This document shows positions 1-8,218 of a DNA stretch of 23,798 bases, piece by piece. The stretch comes from Nemertoderma westbladi. Its lineage: Eukaryota; Xenacoelomorpha; Nemertodermatida; Nemertodermatidae. The stretch covers positions 1 through 23,798 of the forward strand of contig JAUCBJ010004797.1 of the NCBI GenBank assembly GCA_032718475.1, given 5' to 3'. A program made the translations under genes and the position numbers. Within the stretch, counting starts at the first letter, position 1. Each line of letters begins with the position of its first letter. The notes below the pieces were generated by a model. That model had not been told where the DNA came from. It did not search any database and saw only the letters and a list, made by a program, of their open reading frames with translations.

Positions 1-728
1 AATGCATGCTGATCCACTCCATCAGTAGCTGCTTGTAGATTGTGGTAGAAATTATCCACCTCCTCTACAGGGGCAACACTAGTTGGAGAGTAGCACACAA
101 TCAGAACCACCTTAGGAAACTTCTTAGCCAGTCTTCCAGAACATGAGAAGTGGCAACGGATGATGCGGTTAGAGATTTGGTCTATTTTGTCCAATGCTGC
201 ATGTGCAGTTGGATTCATCAATAGACCAATTCCACCATTGCCACTATCATCTGCTGATGCGAGGGCGAGTCGCCAACCGCCCCCCATGTCCTTAATCAGA
301 ACCTCATCAGTCTGTCCAGTCTGCATTCGGTGCTCTTGAACACCCACTGCGCTAAGAGAAAGCTTATCTGCCAAGGCAGTCAGCTCACCTTGTCGCATTG
401 GGGACCCGAGTGTTAGGGTGTTTACTGAGGCTAGTCTTGTGACTTGCCTCAGATTCACCAATGGCTTTGTTGGTCGGGGTGGAACATGAGAGTAGCCTCC
501 AACTCCAGAATCCCTCTCCCCATCACAATCTGGCCTTCCTGGTGACCCAGGGTTTGGGCCAGAAAGGTCATCAGGAAAGGGACTCAAAGAATTGTTGGCT
601 GCTCTCTCTCCAGTAGGGGGTGAGACAGGCAGCCGGTCAGGAGTTAACTGACGCCTGTGAGGCCGATTGTGTCCGGTAATTCCACTGGCCTCTAGTGGCC
701 GGACCTCCGCATTGCTAATGTAATCCAT
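1..728 (-). CDS. LINE ORF, 5' half: N-terminal extension plus APE endonuclease (partial)
   Basis: An open frame of 242 codons starts at the ATG at 728-726 and runs off the left edge without a stop. Residues 1 to about 95 are Pro/Ser/Gly-rich and not recognised. The rest reads as an apurinic-endonuclease-like domain of a non-LTR retrotransposon: RLASVNTLTLGSPMRQGEL, then LSAVGVQEHRM (the E of the QEHR motif is the expected metal ligand), then GGIGLLMNPTAHAALDKI and VVLIVCYSPTS. In such elements this domain nicks target DNA to prime reverse transcription; the reverse transcriptase should lie beyond position 1. The start was chosen because it is the first ATG of the open frame and precedes the endonuclease by a plausible distance. 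It may be the same family as the LINEs at 16206-18031 and 21659-23512, but no overlapping segment is present to test that. No stop or frameshift is visible, so this copy looks young. Confidence 0.82.
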   Translation of the reverse strand, partial: MDYISNAEVRPLEASGITGHNRPHRRQLTPDRLPVSPPTGERAANNSLSPFPDDLSGPNPGSPGRPDCDGERDSGVGGYSHVPPRPTKPLVNLRQVTRLASVNTLTLGSPMRQGELTALADKLSLSAVGVQEHRMQTGQTDEVLIKDMGGGWRLALASADDSGNGGIGLLMNPTAHAALDKIDQISNRIIRCHFSCSGRLAKKFPKVVLIVCYSPTSVAPVEEVDNFYHNLQAATDGVDQHA

Positions 729-1190
729 AGTGGGGGTTGGGGGGTGCTTTTTTGCCGAGTCAGCTCTCGGGGCAAATACCACACCCTGGTTTGCCATTCC
801 ACAGGGTGGGTGTCGCAATGGAGTCAGATATGAGGCCCATCACCCATATCTACTCTGGCGCACATGACCCACCATTGGCTGTTGCAGCTCATCTGCTGGG
901 TCATGCCCTGTACCCTTGCTGCCAGGTGCAGGTCGCAGTGAAGTGCTCTCAGAGTGGACATGAGAACACTCTACTCCTGACCAGCCATTGGTAGATCACC
1001 ATCTGCCTGGTCAGGCCATATACCCCTGCAGCCAAGTATATGGGTCCTTAATCCAGGACCAAGGGCGTCCTTATCCCAGAACGAAGGGGGTCCTAGTTAC
1101 AGGACCAGATTTGCCCTAGTAAGAGGGTCTATGCAGCTACAGGTGGCACCTCCTTTATGCTGCATGGAGGTGGCAAGTTTTCTTGATCAA
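729..1190 (-). mobile_element. 5' leader (UTR) of the LINE at 1-728
   Basis: This stretch precedes the LINE start codon on the minus strand. It has the same moderate GC as the ORF and no long frame of its own. Two diverged copies of a unit about 113 bp apart can be seen on the plus strand (around 871 and 984: CCATTGG, then ATCTGC, TGGTCA or GGGTCAT, CCATATACCCCTGC or CCCTGTACCCTTGC, then GCCA). Two identical short stem-loops, GGTCCT-N6-AGGACC, lie at 1043-1060 and 1089-1106. Internally repeated 5' leaders are common in LINEs, where they can carry the promoter. The outer limit near 1190 is estimated from the change to purine-rich sequence. Confidence 0.5.
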
Positions 1191-1217
1191 TGACCTAGAA
1201 TACCTGACCTGACCTGA

Positions 1218-1371
1218 AAGAGAAAGACGGAGAGGAATGGAAAGGAGATACTAGTGGACTTCACGCAAAGGCATCCGGAGGAGAAGACGAGGGGATACTA
1301 CGAGCCGCTAGCGAAGGGTCACAAAGCGCGAGCGCTGCAGGACCACTTCAGGGAGATGCACGAGAGATGAC
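1218..1371 (+). pseudogene. Frame-shifted N-terminal piece of the Gag-like ORF
   Basis: An open stretch between a TGA at 1215 and a TGA at 1369 encodes a charged, protein-like segment including ILVDFTQRHPEEK, YYEPLAKGHK and ALQDHFREMHER. The large ORF downstream is open from 1372 with no early ATG, so this piece probably belongs to the same protein, displaced by a frameshift or by programmed frameshifting near 1360-1372. Composition and purine bias match the downstream ORF. Function is unknown. Confidence 0.4.
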
Positions 1372-3680
1372 TGGTCGGCACCTATGGGACACCATCACTG
1401 GATAACACGATCCTCAAGCATTTTCGCTACGTAGTGAAAGGAGACGAAGCAAAGTTCGGGATACTGAAGTATCCGAGAGAACCACCGCGAAAACACTGGA
1501 GGAGGTTCGTAGAGTCCGTGAACAGGGGAGGATACATGGCCCTAGACGACGAGGGGACTGTAGAGGACAAAGAGGGTTTGAGAAGTTCGAGAGGGTTGGC
1601 AGGATCGGCCAGAACCATACTACTGCATGTGGCTGCGCCAAATGGAGACATATTCCTATTCGATCTAGGAATGTACGGCAAGAAGAGCGGGCCGCAGTTA
1701 AACCGGTTGCCAAGGGCGGTGCAAGACCTAGTAAGGGAGAAGACAATGGTGAAAGTGGGATCGGCGTTCCGCGACGATGTGGAGAGGATCGTCGGACCAG
1801 AGACCCCCAACCTCTTGGACATGCAAGCGGTCTATATGGCCATGACAGGGCCAGACGGGTTGGGATTGGTAGAGAACACAGGACATTGCGGAGCAGTGGC
1901 GATGGGTCAGCTTATGGGGCTCGTCTGCCACAAGCCGATGGACTGGGGTAAGTTCCGGGAGGAGTACGGAGCGGAGCTGGCGAACTCGCTGAAGTGGGGA
2001 GCGAGGACAGGGAAACAGGAGGTGTATCAGTTCCGGAGAGGAGCGATAAATATATATCAGAAGAGATACATCCTACAGGAGGATTGGATAATGATAGGTT
2101 TACTAAACCTATTCCTGGCCGTGGTTATCGGAAGAGAGCCGACAGCGTTCCTGCTATCAGGATCACCTCTAAACTACAGAAGAGCCTTTAAGGTGGCCTT
2201 CGAAGGTCTGGTAGACCACCCGGGGCTGAAGGGCGAGTCGGTGTACTACAACAGTCGGCACCTAGTAGACAGGGAGGTGGATATACCATACCAGAGATGG
2301 GAGAAGCTGGAAGCGGATAGACTGGAGGGGAAGCGACTGGAAGAAGTTGCCAGGCGAGAAAGGAGGGAGGCAGATGAGAGAGAGGCGGAGATTAGGGGAG
2401 AGGATTACGGCTTCGAGGCCCAGAACTTGGACGAGCTGAGGTGGGGATCAGGAAGCTCGGGCGAGTTTCTGGGGGAGGAGCTAGGATGGATGGAAGAATC
2501 GCCGAAACAGTCGACATCGGGATTGCAAGTGATGCCCATGCCAGCGGGCTCTGAGGGCGATTTCATGAGAAAGAGACCGAGAGAACAGGAAGGATGGAAA
2601 GTTACGGGTAGAAGCCAAGGCGAAAAGGGACACAGTGGATCTACCTGGATACTGGGTTTGGATCCACTCCCAGCGACGGAGGAAGATGACAATGAGTTCG
2701 GGGAGATGCCGCCCATCGAGAGGATCGGCCACTCAGATACGGACTGGGTTGGCGGGAGAGTGGTGAAGGCCAGTGGGGTGAGGGCCTTCTGGGATAAACC
2801 CGGCAAGCGGACCTGGGTGCACAAGGAGCCGGCGATGGATATCGCGGGGAGCATCATCAGGTTGGGCGAGCAACCGGGAATGGCACCACGGGTAGTGTTT
2901 GGAGAGACGATGCCGAGGCGGGAGGAGGACGTAGATCTAGACGTTAATGTCCAGAAGTTTGCTTACCAACGGCTCAACAGACCTAGGAGACTGCTCGGAG
3001 CAAAAGACGACTTAGGGCGGGACGCATTGATACACGGCTGTGATTACTGCGGGAGGCTGACTCACCAGGAAAAGAGCTGTTTGTATCGATTTCAGAAGGG
3101 GACGAGTTGCCTCTATGGCCGCGAGTCGAGCCATAGGATGGGAGCATGTCCGTGGCTGCACAACCGCTGCTCAAAGTGTAACTTCCGTGGGCACTATGGG
3201 CGCCAGTGTGACTGGATGGACGACGAGGAGAAGTTTAAGATCTTCAAGGAGTGGGCCGATGCCGGCGTTATGACTCGACAGAGAATGAAGGCCCAGGAGT
3301 TCTGGTGGGGTTTCTTCAACATCAACCAGGAAACCCATCTGGAGATTATCAAGAGGAGACTGCCATTCACATACCGGGAGGTAGCGACAGCGGCGTCGTA
3401 TGGAGGAGTCATCAACACGCAGAGGTATTTGGATAGATGGATGCCAGAAAACAGAGGAGAGTTTAGGGATTTTCTGGCGGAGCACGTGCCGCAAACCATG
3501 AAAATGATCTTGTGGGATGCTACCAGGGGGAAGCAGGAGGGGCATTCGGAAGGGCCACCTGCAAAGCGTTACCGGGAGTTAATAACACCGGCACCCAAAG
3601 AATCGACCACGGGAATTAGAAAGGCGGTATCGGCTAGAATGAGGAGTCTCAGAGAGGACAAGCCAGAGGGAAGGAAGTGA
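1372..3680 (+). CDS. Gag-like protein: DEDD 3'-5' exonuclease-like domain plus two CCHC zinc knuckles
   Basis: The frame is open from 1372 to the TGA at 3678-3680 (768 codons); no convincing ATG opens it, so the true start is probably upstream in another frame. Residues below are counted from the GTG at 1434. Residues 30-135 read like an RNase D/WRN-type exonuclease: ALDDEG (D38-x-E40, motif I), DIFLFDLGM, KVGSAFRDDVERI (D115, motif II) and LLDMQAVY. A third motif may lie near YILQEDW (212-218) but is weak. Residues 285-325 are a strongly charged, probably helical stretch. Two CCHC knuckles follow: C536-x2-C539-x4-H544-x4-C549 and C579-x2-C582-x4-H587-x4-C592. CCHC knuckles bind nucleic acid and are typical of retroelement Gag proteins. 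The exonuclease call rests on motif spacing only. No polymerase, protease or integrase follows, so the element is either non-autonomous or a captured host-like gene. Strong AG bias sets it apart from its neighbours. Confidence 0.6.
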
Positions 3681-3751
3681 CCCAGACAGGACGATGATAG
3701 AGGGAAAGAACTAAGATGGTTCCCAAATATGTGAGGAGCGAACTAGGACTC

Positions 3752-3762
3752 AGAGGGGGAGA
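3752..3762 (+). promoter_or_regulatory. Polypurine tract with adjacent TG, candidate retroelement 3' LTR start
   Basis: Seventy-one bases after the Gag-like stop lies an uninterrupted purine run, AGAGGGGGAGA, immediately followed by TGTGGGCGTGCC. In LTR retrotransposons a polypurine tract primes plus-strand DNA synthesis and the LTR begins with TG directly after it. No matching 5' LTR was found in the window, so this remains suggestive. Confidence 0.35.
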
Positions 3763-4208
3763 TGTGGGCGTGCCTGGAAGGCACCACATATGGAAATAAT
3801 ACGAACTCCTAAGTGCAAAAAAATAATTAAGTGCAATTAGTATGTACGTATGTAATAAACAATATAATTAGAATATAATTAGAATGAATATAATCAAACT
3901 AGGTACTATAGTCATATATAACCTTTTTCCAATTAGCTACTGGGATTGGGGACCACTTGACTACAACGGACGAGACTTTAAACGGATCTTACTAGCATGG
4001 TGTACACATGCATGGGACCCGATGAGAGAAAGGAGAGTGGGAATAGAGATAGGTTGAGTACGAGAGAAGTGTGGAGAGGAGGTGTTGACATGTGGGGAGG
4101 TGAGGAAAGTGCAATTCCGGTATGGGGAGCGAGTAAGAGAGAGTGTAAGGGACAACGCGGGAAAGAGAGTGAGGGACAAGGAGGTCCGAGAGTAAGAGAG
4201 GTTCTAGA
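3763..4208. other. Non-coding tail after the Gag-like ORF
   Basis: The first part (3785-3950) is very AT-rich, with AATAAA at about 3853 and a TATATAA-like box near 3917, as an LTR or 3' UTR could have. The second part (about 4015-4205) is AG-rich, with loose repeats of GTAAGAGAGAG-type sequence. No open frame here has recognisable protein features. Confidence 0.35.
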
Positions 4209-4890
4209 AAATCGTGTGAAGAGAAAGCACGATTGTAGAGACGCCAGAAGCCTTGGTGCAACATAGCTCGCGATTGCACCAAGGAAGGGTAGTAATATCA
4301 TACCCAGGGGGGTGGCCTGTAAAGCCGACCCCGAGAAAATAACTCCACCCCACACCCGATAGTAGATCGGGTTCCAACGGAATTGAAGCGCACTTAAGGT
4401 TGATGCTATCTTCTCACCGAGAAGATAGCATGGGGGGGAGTGTAAGCGGATTCAATTCCACTTCATTACCCACCAGAAAATGGGACTAGTGGCATTTTAG
4501 CAATATGTTGGGGATACGAGATTACCAATATTAATCTCGTATCATAACCAACATTGGGGGGGGGGGGGGGGGGGCGACACAAGCCCCAAAGCCACAGAGA
4601 AAGGTGAGAGGTCAAACCACCTCGGAGGGAAGGCAGCTAGTAGAGGCTAGCAGCAGAGGGGAAACACTCCCAGGGAGTGCCAAAGTGACAAGTAGTATAT
4701 TAGCCAATAGTGGGGAGGGAAGCACGTGATAGGGAACAGGAAAGCATCCATTGGGTAGAGGGCTAAAGTAGAGTAGGAGGTGAACCAATATTCAATGTAT
4801 TAATCATATATTATCTTACATTACTGGATTACCGGTCAGTTGTGTTATTCAGTTCAGTTAGTGCAGACCGGTCATAGTTAATGACCGCCA
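4209..4890 (+). other. Chain of consecutive stem-loops, possible structured RNA
   Basis: Perfect or near-perfect inverted repeats follow one another with short gaps: 4210-4216/4228-4234 (7 bp), 4251-4261/4274-4284 (11 bp), 4287-4291/4301-4305 (5 bp), about 4308-4332 (8 bp with one bulge), 4354-4360/4366-4372 (7 bp), 4403-4415/4419-4431 (13 bp, 3-nt loop), 4513-4524/4532-4543 (12 bp), and 4869-4875/4881-4887 (7 bp). A 9-bp outer stem, 4379-4387/4451-4459, encloses the 13-bp hairpin. A G-rich run directly after that hairpin precedes TGTAAGCGG, a second polypurine/TG junction like the one at 3752. The spacing suggests a folded RNA or a foldback DNA structure belonging to the neighbouring element. 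No known RNA family was recognised. Confidence 0.45.
4556..4574 (+). repeat. 19-nt G homopolymer
   Basis: Nineteen consecutive G residues follow the 4513-4543 hairpin and its outer CAATATGTTGG/CCAACATTG arms. Such runs can form quadruplexes and are prone to length error in sequencing. Confidence 0.95.
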
Positions 4891-4982
4891 CCGCTATACC
4901 GGTAACAATTAATCTGTATTTTCTGCTCATATTCAATTGACGTGTTATTATCGTCCATATTAATTAATATTGAGAGACAACA

Positions 4983-5097
4983 GAAACTTTCACTGTTTTC
5001 CCAAACGGCCTCGGCCAAAGCTAGTGGCACGATCTCCAGCAGAACGGTGACGCGTACATTTCTAACCCGGTCGGAAATCTCCGATCCCGTCACAACA
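4983..5097 (+). CDS. Possible exon (Ser/Thr-rich), weak
   Basis: Only one frame is open between an acceptor-like ...GAGACAACAG at 4982 and a good donor, GTAAGT, at 5098. Its third codon positions are rich in G/C, as in the EGF exon 100 bases downstream and unlike the AT-rich surroundings. The peptide is Ser/Thr-rich (including TASAKASGTISSRTV) with no recognised domain. It ends in phase 0, whereas the EGF exon begins in phase 1, so the two cannot be joined directly; the exon may be false or followed by alternative splicing. Confidence 0.22.
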
Positions 5098-5205
5098 GTA
5101 AGTTTTAATTTTATGTCGAAAAATATTTATGAATCTGAAATATGATGGAGTTGATTAATATATTTTTTGGACAACTAATTTTAAATATTTTGAAATATTT
5201 CTTAG

Positions 5206-5378
5206 ATGAGAACGAATGTATTTCCGATCCGTGTGTAAACGCCGTCTGCATAAACAGCGCCGGTTCCTACGAATGTGTCTTTAGACCCGGTTACCAGGGC
5301 AACAACTGCGATAACGTAAACAAATGCCTCGAAGATCCTTGCCACGAGTTGGCGACCTGTGCTGATATTGACGGGAGC
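5206..5378 (+). CDS. Exon with two EGF-like (calcium-binding) domains, second one truncated
   Basis: A strong acceptor (ATTTCTTAG, ending 5205) opens a phase-1 exon, the usual phase for EGF modules. The first domain starts DENECISDPC, the D-x-N-E pattern of calcium-binding EGF domains, and continues INSAGSYEC and GYQGNNC. It has only five of the six cysteines: the fifth, expected in a C-x-C after GSYE, is Phe (TTT). A second domain begins NVNKCLEDPCHELATCADIDGS and then stops abruptly where the minisatellite begins at 5379. Reading on meets a TGA at 5418-5420. Such modules occur in secreted or cell-surface proteins as disulphide-bonded, protein-binding units. No further EGF exon was seen in the window, so this is either the edge of a gene running leftward or a pseudogene remnant. 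Codons are GC3-rich compared with the transporter gene. Confidence 0.65.
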
Positions 5379-7866
5379 AGAGTGGATGGGTTTACTGTGG
5401 AACATCACCCATGGTGGTGAACAGGCATTCGTTTCGAAACAGAGTGGAAGGGTTTACTGTGGAAGATCACCCATGGTGGTGAACAGGCATTCGTTTAGAA
5501 ACAGAGTGGAAGGGTTTACTGTGGAAGATTACCCATGGTGGTGAACAGGCATTCCTTTAGGAGACAGAGTGGAAGGGTTTACTGTGGAAGATCACCCATG
5601 GTGGTGAACAGGCATTCCTTTAGGAAACAGAGTGGAAGGGTTTACTGTGGAAGATCACCCATGGTGGTGAACAGGCATTCCTTTAGGAAACAGAGTGGAG
5701 GGGTTTACTGTGGAAGATCACCCATGGTGGAAAATGGGCATTCCTTTAGAAACAGAGTGGAAGGGTTTACTGTGCAAGATCACCCATGGTAGTGAACAGG
5801 CATTCCTTTACAAACAAAATGGAAGGGTTTACTGTGGAAGATCACCCATGGCGGTGAACAGGAATTCCTTTAGGAAACAGAGTGGAAGGGTTTACTGTGG
5901 AAGATCACCCATGGTGGTGAACAGGCATTCCTTTAGAAACAGAGTGGAAGGGTTTACTGTGGAAGATCACCCATGGTGGTGAATAGGCATTCCTTAGGAA
6001 AAAGAGTGGAAGTGTTTACTGTGGAAGATCGCCCATGGAGGTAAATAGGATTCCTTTAGAAACAGAGTGGAGGGGTTTACTGTGGAAGATCACCCATGGT
6101 GGTGAACAGGCATCCCTTTAGGAAACAGATTGGAAGGGTTTATTGTGGAAGATCACCCATGGTAATGAACAGGCATTCCTTTGGAAACAGAGTGGAAGGG
6201 TTTACTGTGGAAGATCACCCATGGTGGTGAAGAGGCATTCCTTTAGGATACAGAGTGGAAGGCTTTACTGTGGAAGATCACCCATGGTGGTGAACAGGCA
6301 TTCCTTTAGAAACAGAGTGGAAGGGTTTACCGTGGAAGATCACCCATGGTGGTGAATAGGCATTCCTTACGAAAAAGGAGTGGAAGTGTTTCCTGTGGAA
6401 GATCGCCCATGGAGGTGAATAGGATTCCTTTAGAAACAGAGTGGAAGGGTTTACTGTGGAAGATCACCCATGGTGGTGAACAGGCATCCCTTTAGGAAAC
6501 AGATTGGAAGGGTTTACTGTGGAAGATCACCCATGGTGATGAACAGGCATTCCTTTGGAAACAGAGTGGAAGGGTTTACTGTGGAAGATCACCCATGGTG
6601 GTGAAGAGGCATTCCTTTAGGAAACAGAGTGGAAGGCTTTACTGTGGAACATCACCCATGGTGGTGAACAGGCATTCCTTTAGAAACAGAGTGTAAGGGT
6701 TTACTGTGGAAGATCACCCATGGTGGTGAACAGGTATTCCTTTAGGAAACAAAGTGGAAGGGATCTTGGAATATCACCCATGGTGGTGAACAGGCATTCC
6801 TTTAGGAAACAGAGTGGAAGGGTTTACTGTGGAAGATCACCCATGGTGGTGAACAGTTATTCCTCTAGGAAACAGAGTGGAAGAGTTTACTGTGGAAGAT
6901 CGCCCATGGTGGTGAACAGGCATTCCTTTAGGAAACAGAGTGGAAGGGTTTACTGTGGAAGATCACCCATGGTGGTGAACAGGCATCCCTTTAGGAAACA
7001 GATTGGAAGGGTTTATTGTGGAAGATCACCCATGGTAATGAACAGGCATTCCTTTGGAAACAGAGTGGAAGGGTTTACTGTGGAAGATCACCCATGGTGG
7101 TGAAGAGGCATTCCTTTAGGATACAGAGTGGAAGGCTTTACTGTGGAAGATCACCCATGGTGGTGAACAGGCATTCCTTTAGAAACAGAGTGGAAGGGTT
7201 TACTGTGGAAGATCACCCATGGTGGTGAATAGGCATTCCTTACGAAAAAGGAGTGGAAGTGTTTCCTGTGGAAGATCGCCCATGGAGGTGAATAGGATTC
7301 CTTTAGAAACAGAGTGGAAGGGTTTACTGTGGAAGATCACCCATGGTGGTGAACAGGCATCCCTTTAGGAAACAGATTGGAAGGGTTTACTGTGGAAGAT
7401 CACCCATGGTGATGAACAGGCATTCCTTTAGGAAACAGAGTGGAAGGGTTTACTGTGGAAGATCACCCATGGTGGTGAACAGTTATTCCTCTAGGAAACA
7501 GAGTGGAAGAGTTTACTGTGGAAGATCACCCATGGTGGTGAACAGGTATTCCTTTAGGAAACAAAGTGGAAGGGTTTATCTTGGAATATCACCCATGGTG
7601 GTGAACAGGCATTCCTTTAGGAAACAGAGTGGAAGGGTTTACTGTGAAAGATCACCCATGGTGGTGAACAGTTATTCCTCTAGGAAACAGAGTGGAAGAG
7701 TTTACTGTGGAAGATCGCCCATGGTGGTGAACAGGCATTCCTTTAGAAACAGAGTGGAAGGGTTTACTGTTGAAGATCACCCATGGTGGTGAACAGGTAT
7801 TCGTTTAGGAAACAGAGTGGAAGGATTTACTGTGGATGATCACTTATGGTGGTGAACAGGCATTCT
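5379..7866 (+). repeat. Minisatellite, about 40 copies of a 62/63-bp unit
   Basis: The unit is GTGGAAGGGTTTACTGTGG, then AAGATCACCCATGGTGGTGA, then ACAGGCATTCCTTTAGGAAAC and AGA. The two lengths differ mainly by TTTAGGAAAC versus TTTAGAAAC. The array starts mid-domain in the EGF exon and ends at GCATTCTGACACAC near 7866, where AT-rich unique DNA resumes. Runs of 63-bp units keep a plus-strand frame open, so peptides with a 21-residue period (MVVNRHSFRKQSGRVYCGRS plus P) appear, the longest at 7343-7792. These are by-products of unit length and no start signal supports them as genes. Units vary in recognisable subtypes (CATCCC, GTTATTCCTC, GAATAGGATT), which allows array history to be read. 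Confidence 0.95.
6111..7423 (+). repeat. Higher-order repeat inside the minisatellite, 873-bp period
   Basis: A block of about 440-480 bp beginning near 6111 recurs near 6984 in the same order of unit subtypes. I found a single difference by eye (TTTACCGTGG versus TTTACTGTGG). The CATCCCTTTA variants at 6111 and 6485 recur at 6984 and 7358, both exactly 873 bp later, which is 14 basic units. This implies a recent block duplication within the array. Confidence 0.85.
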
Positions 7867-7980
7867 GACACACACATGCTTCAGGCACTACTCAGTGAAC
7901 CTAATAATATATAATATATTCATTTATGGCATTCCTATTATTATTATGATTAATATCGTACATTATATTATAATTAAATA

Positions 7981-8218
7981 TAAGCACAGCATAATGTAAA
8001 AAGCACAGTTAGAGCAGAACGTAGGTAATAAATGATACTGTAGTATGTAATATGCTATAATATTCTGTAACATGATGCTCTTTTGTACGTAAATTATAAT
8101 AATATAAGCACAGCATAATGTAAAAAGCACAGTTAGAGCAGAACGTAGGTAATAAATGATACTGTAGTATGTAATATGCTATAATATTCTGTAACATGAT
8201 GCTCTTTTGTACGTAAAT
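7981..8218. repeat. Tandem duplication, 124-bp period
   Basis: Positions 7981-8094 and 8105-8218 appear identical by eye over 114 bp, starting TAAGCACAGCATAATG and ending GTACGTAAAT, separated by an AT-rich linker. The sequence is AT-rich and has no coding character. Confidence 0.92.

Noticed and set aside
3997-4266. An 89-codon ORF as an integrase tail or small gene
   Set aside because: It is AG-rich, low-complexity sequence without recognisable motifs; the reading is explained by composition and lies partly under the hairpin chain.
3763-4440. A complete LTR pair for the Gag-like element
   Set aside because: Sequences after the two polypurine tracts do not match each other, and no copy of either was found upstream of the ORF.
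4878-5093. Minus-strand ORF opposite the possible exon
   Set aside because: It spans a hairpin and AT-rich DNA and shows no domain; the plus-strand frame fits codon bias better.
5379-7866. CRISPR array or a coding repeat protein
   Set aside because: Units abut with no unique spacers, the host is a eukaryote, and open frames depend only on 63-bp versus 62-bp unit length, with no start or splice support.
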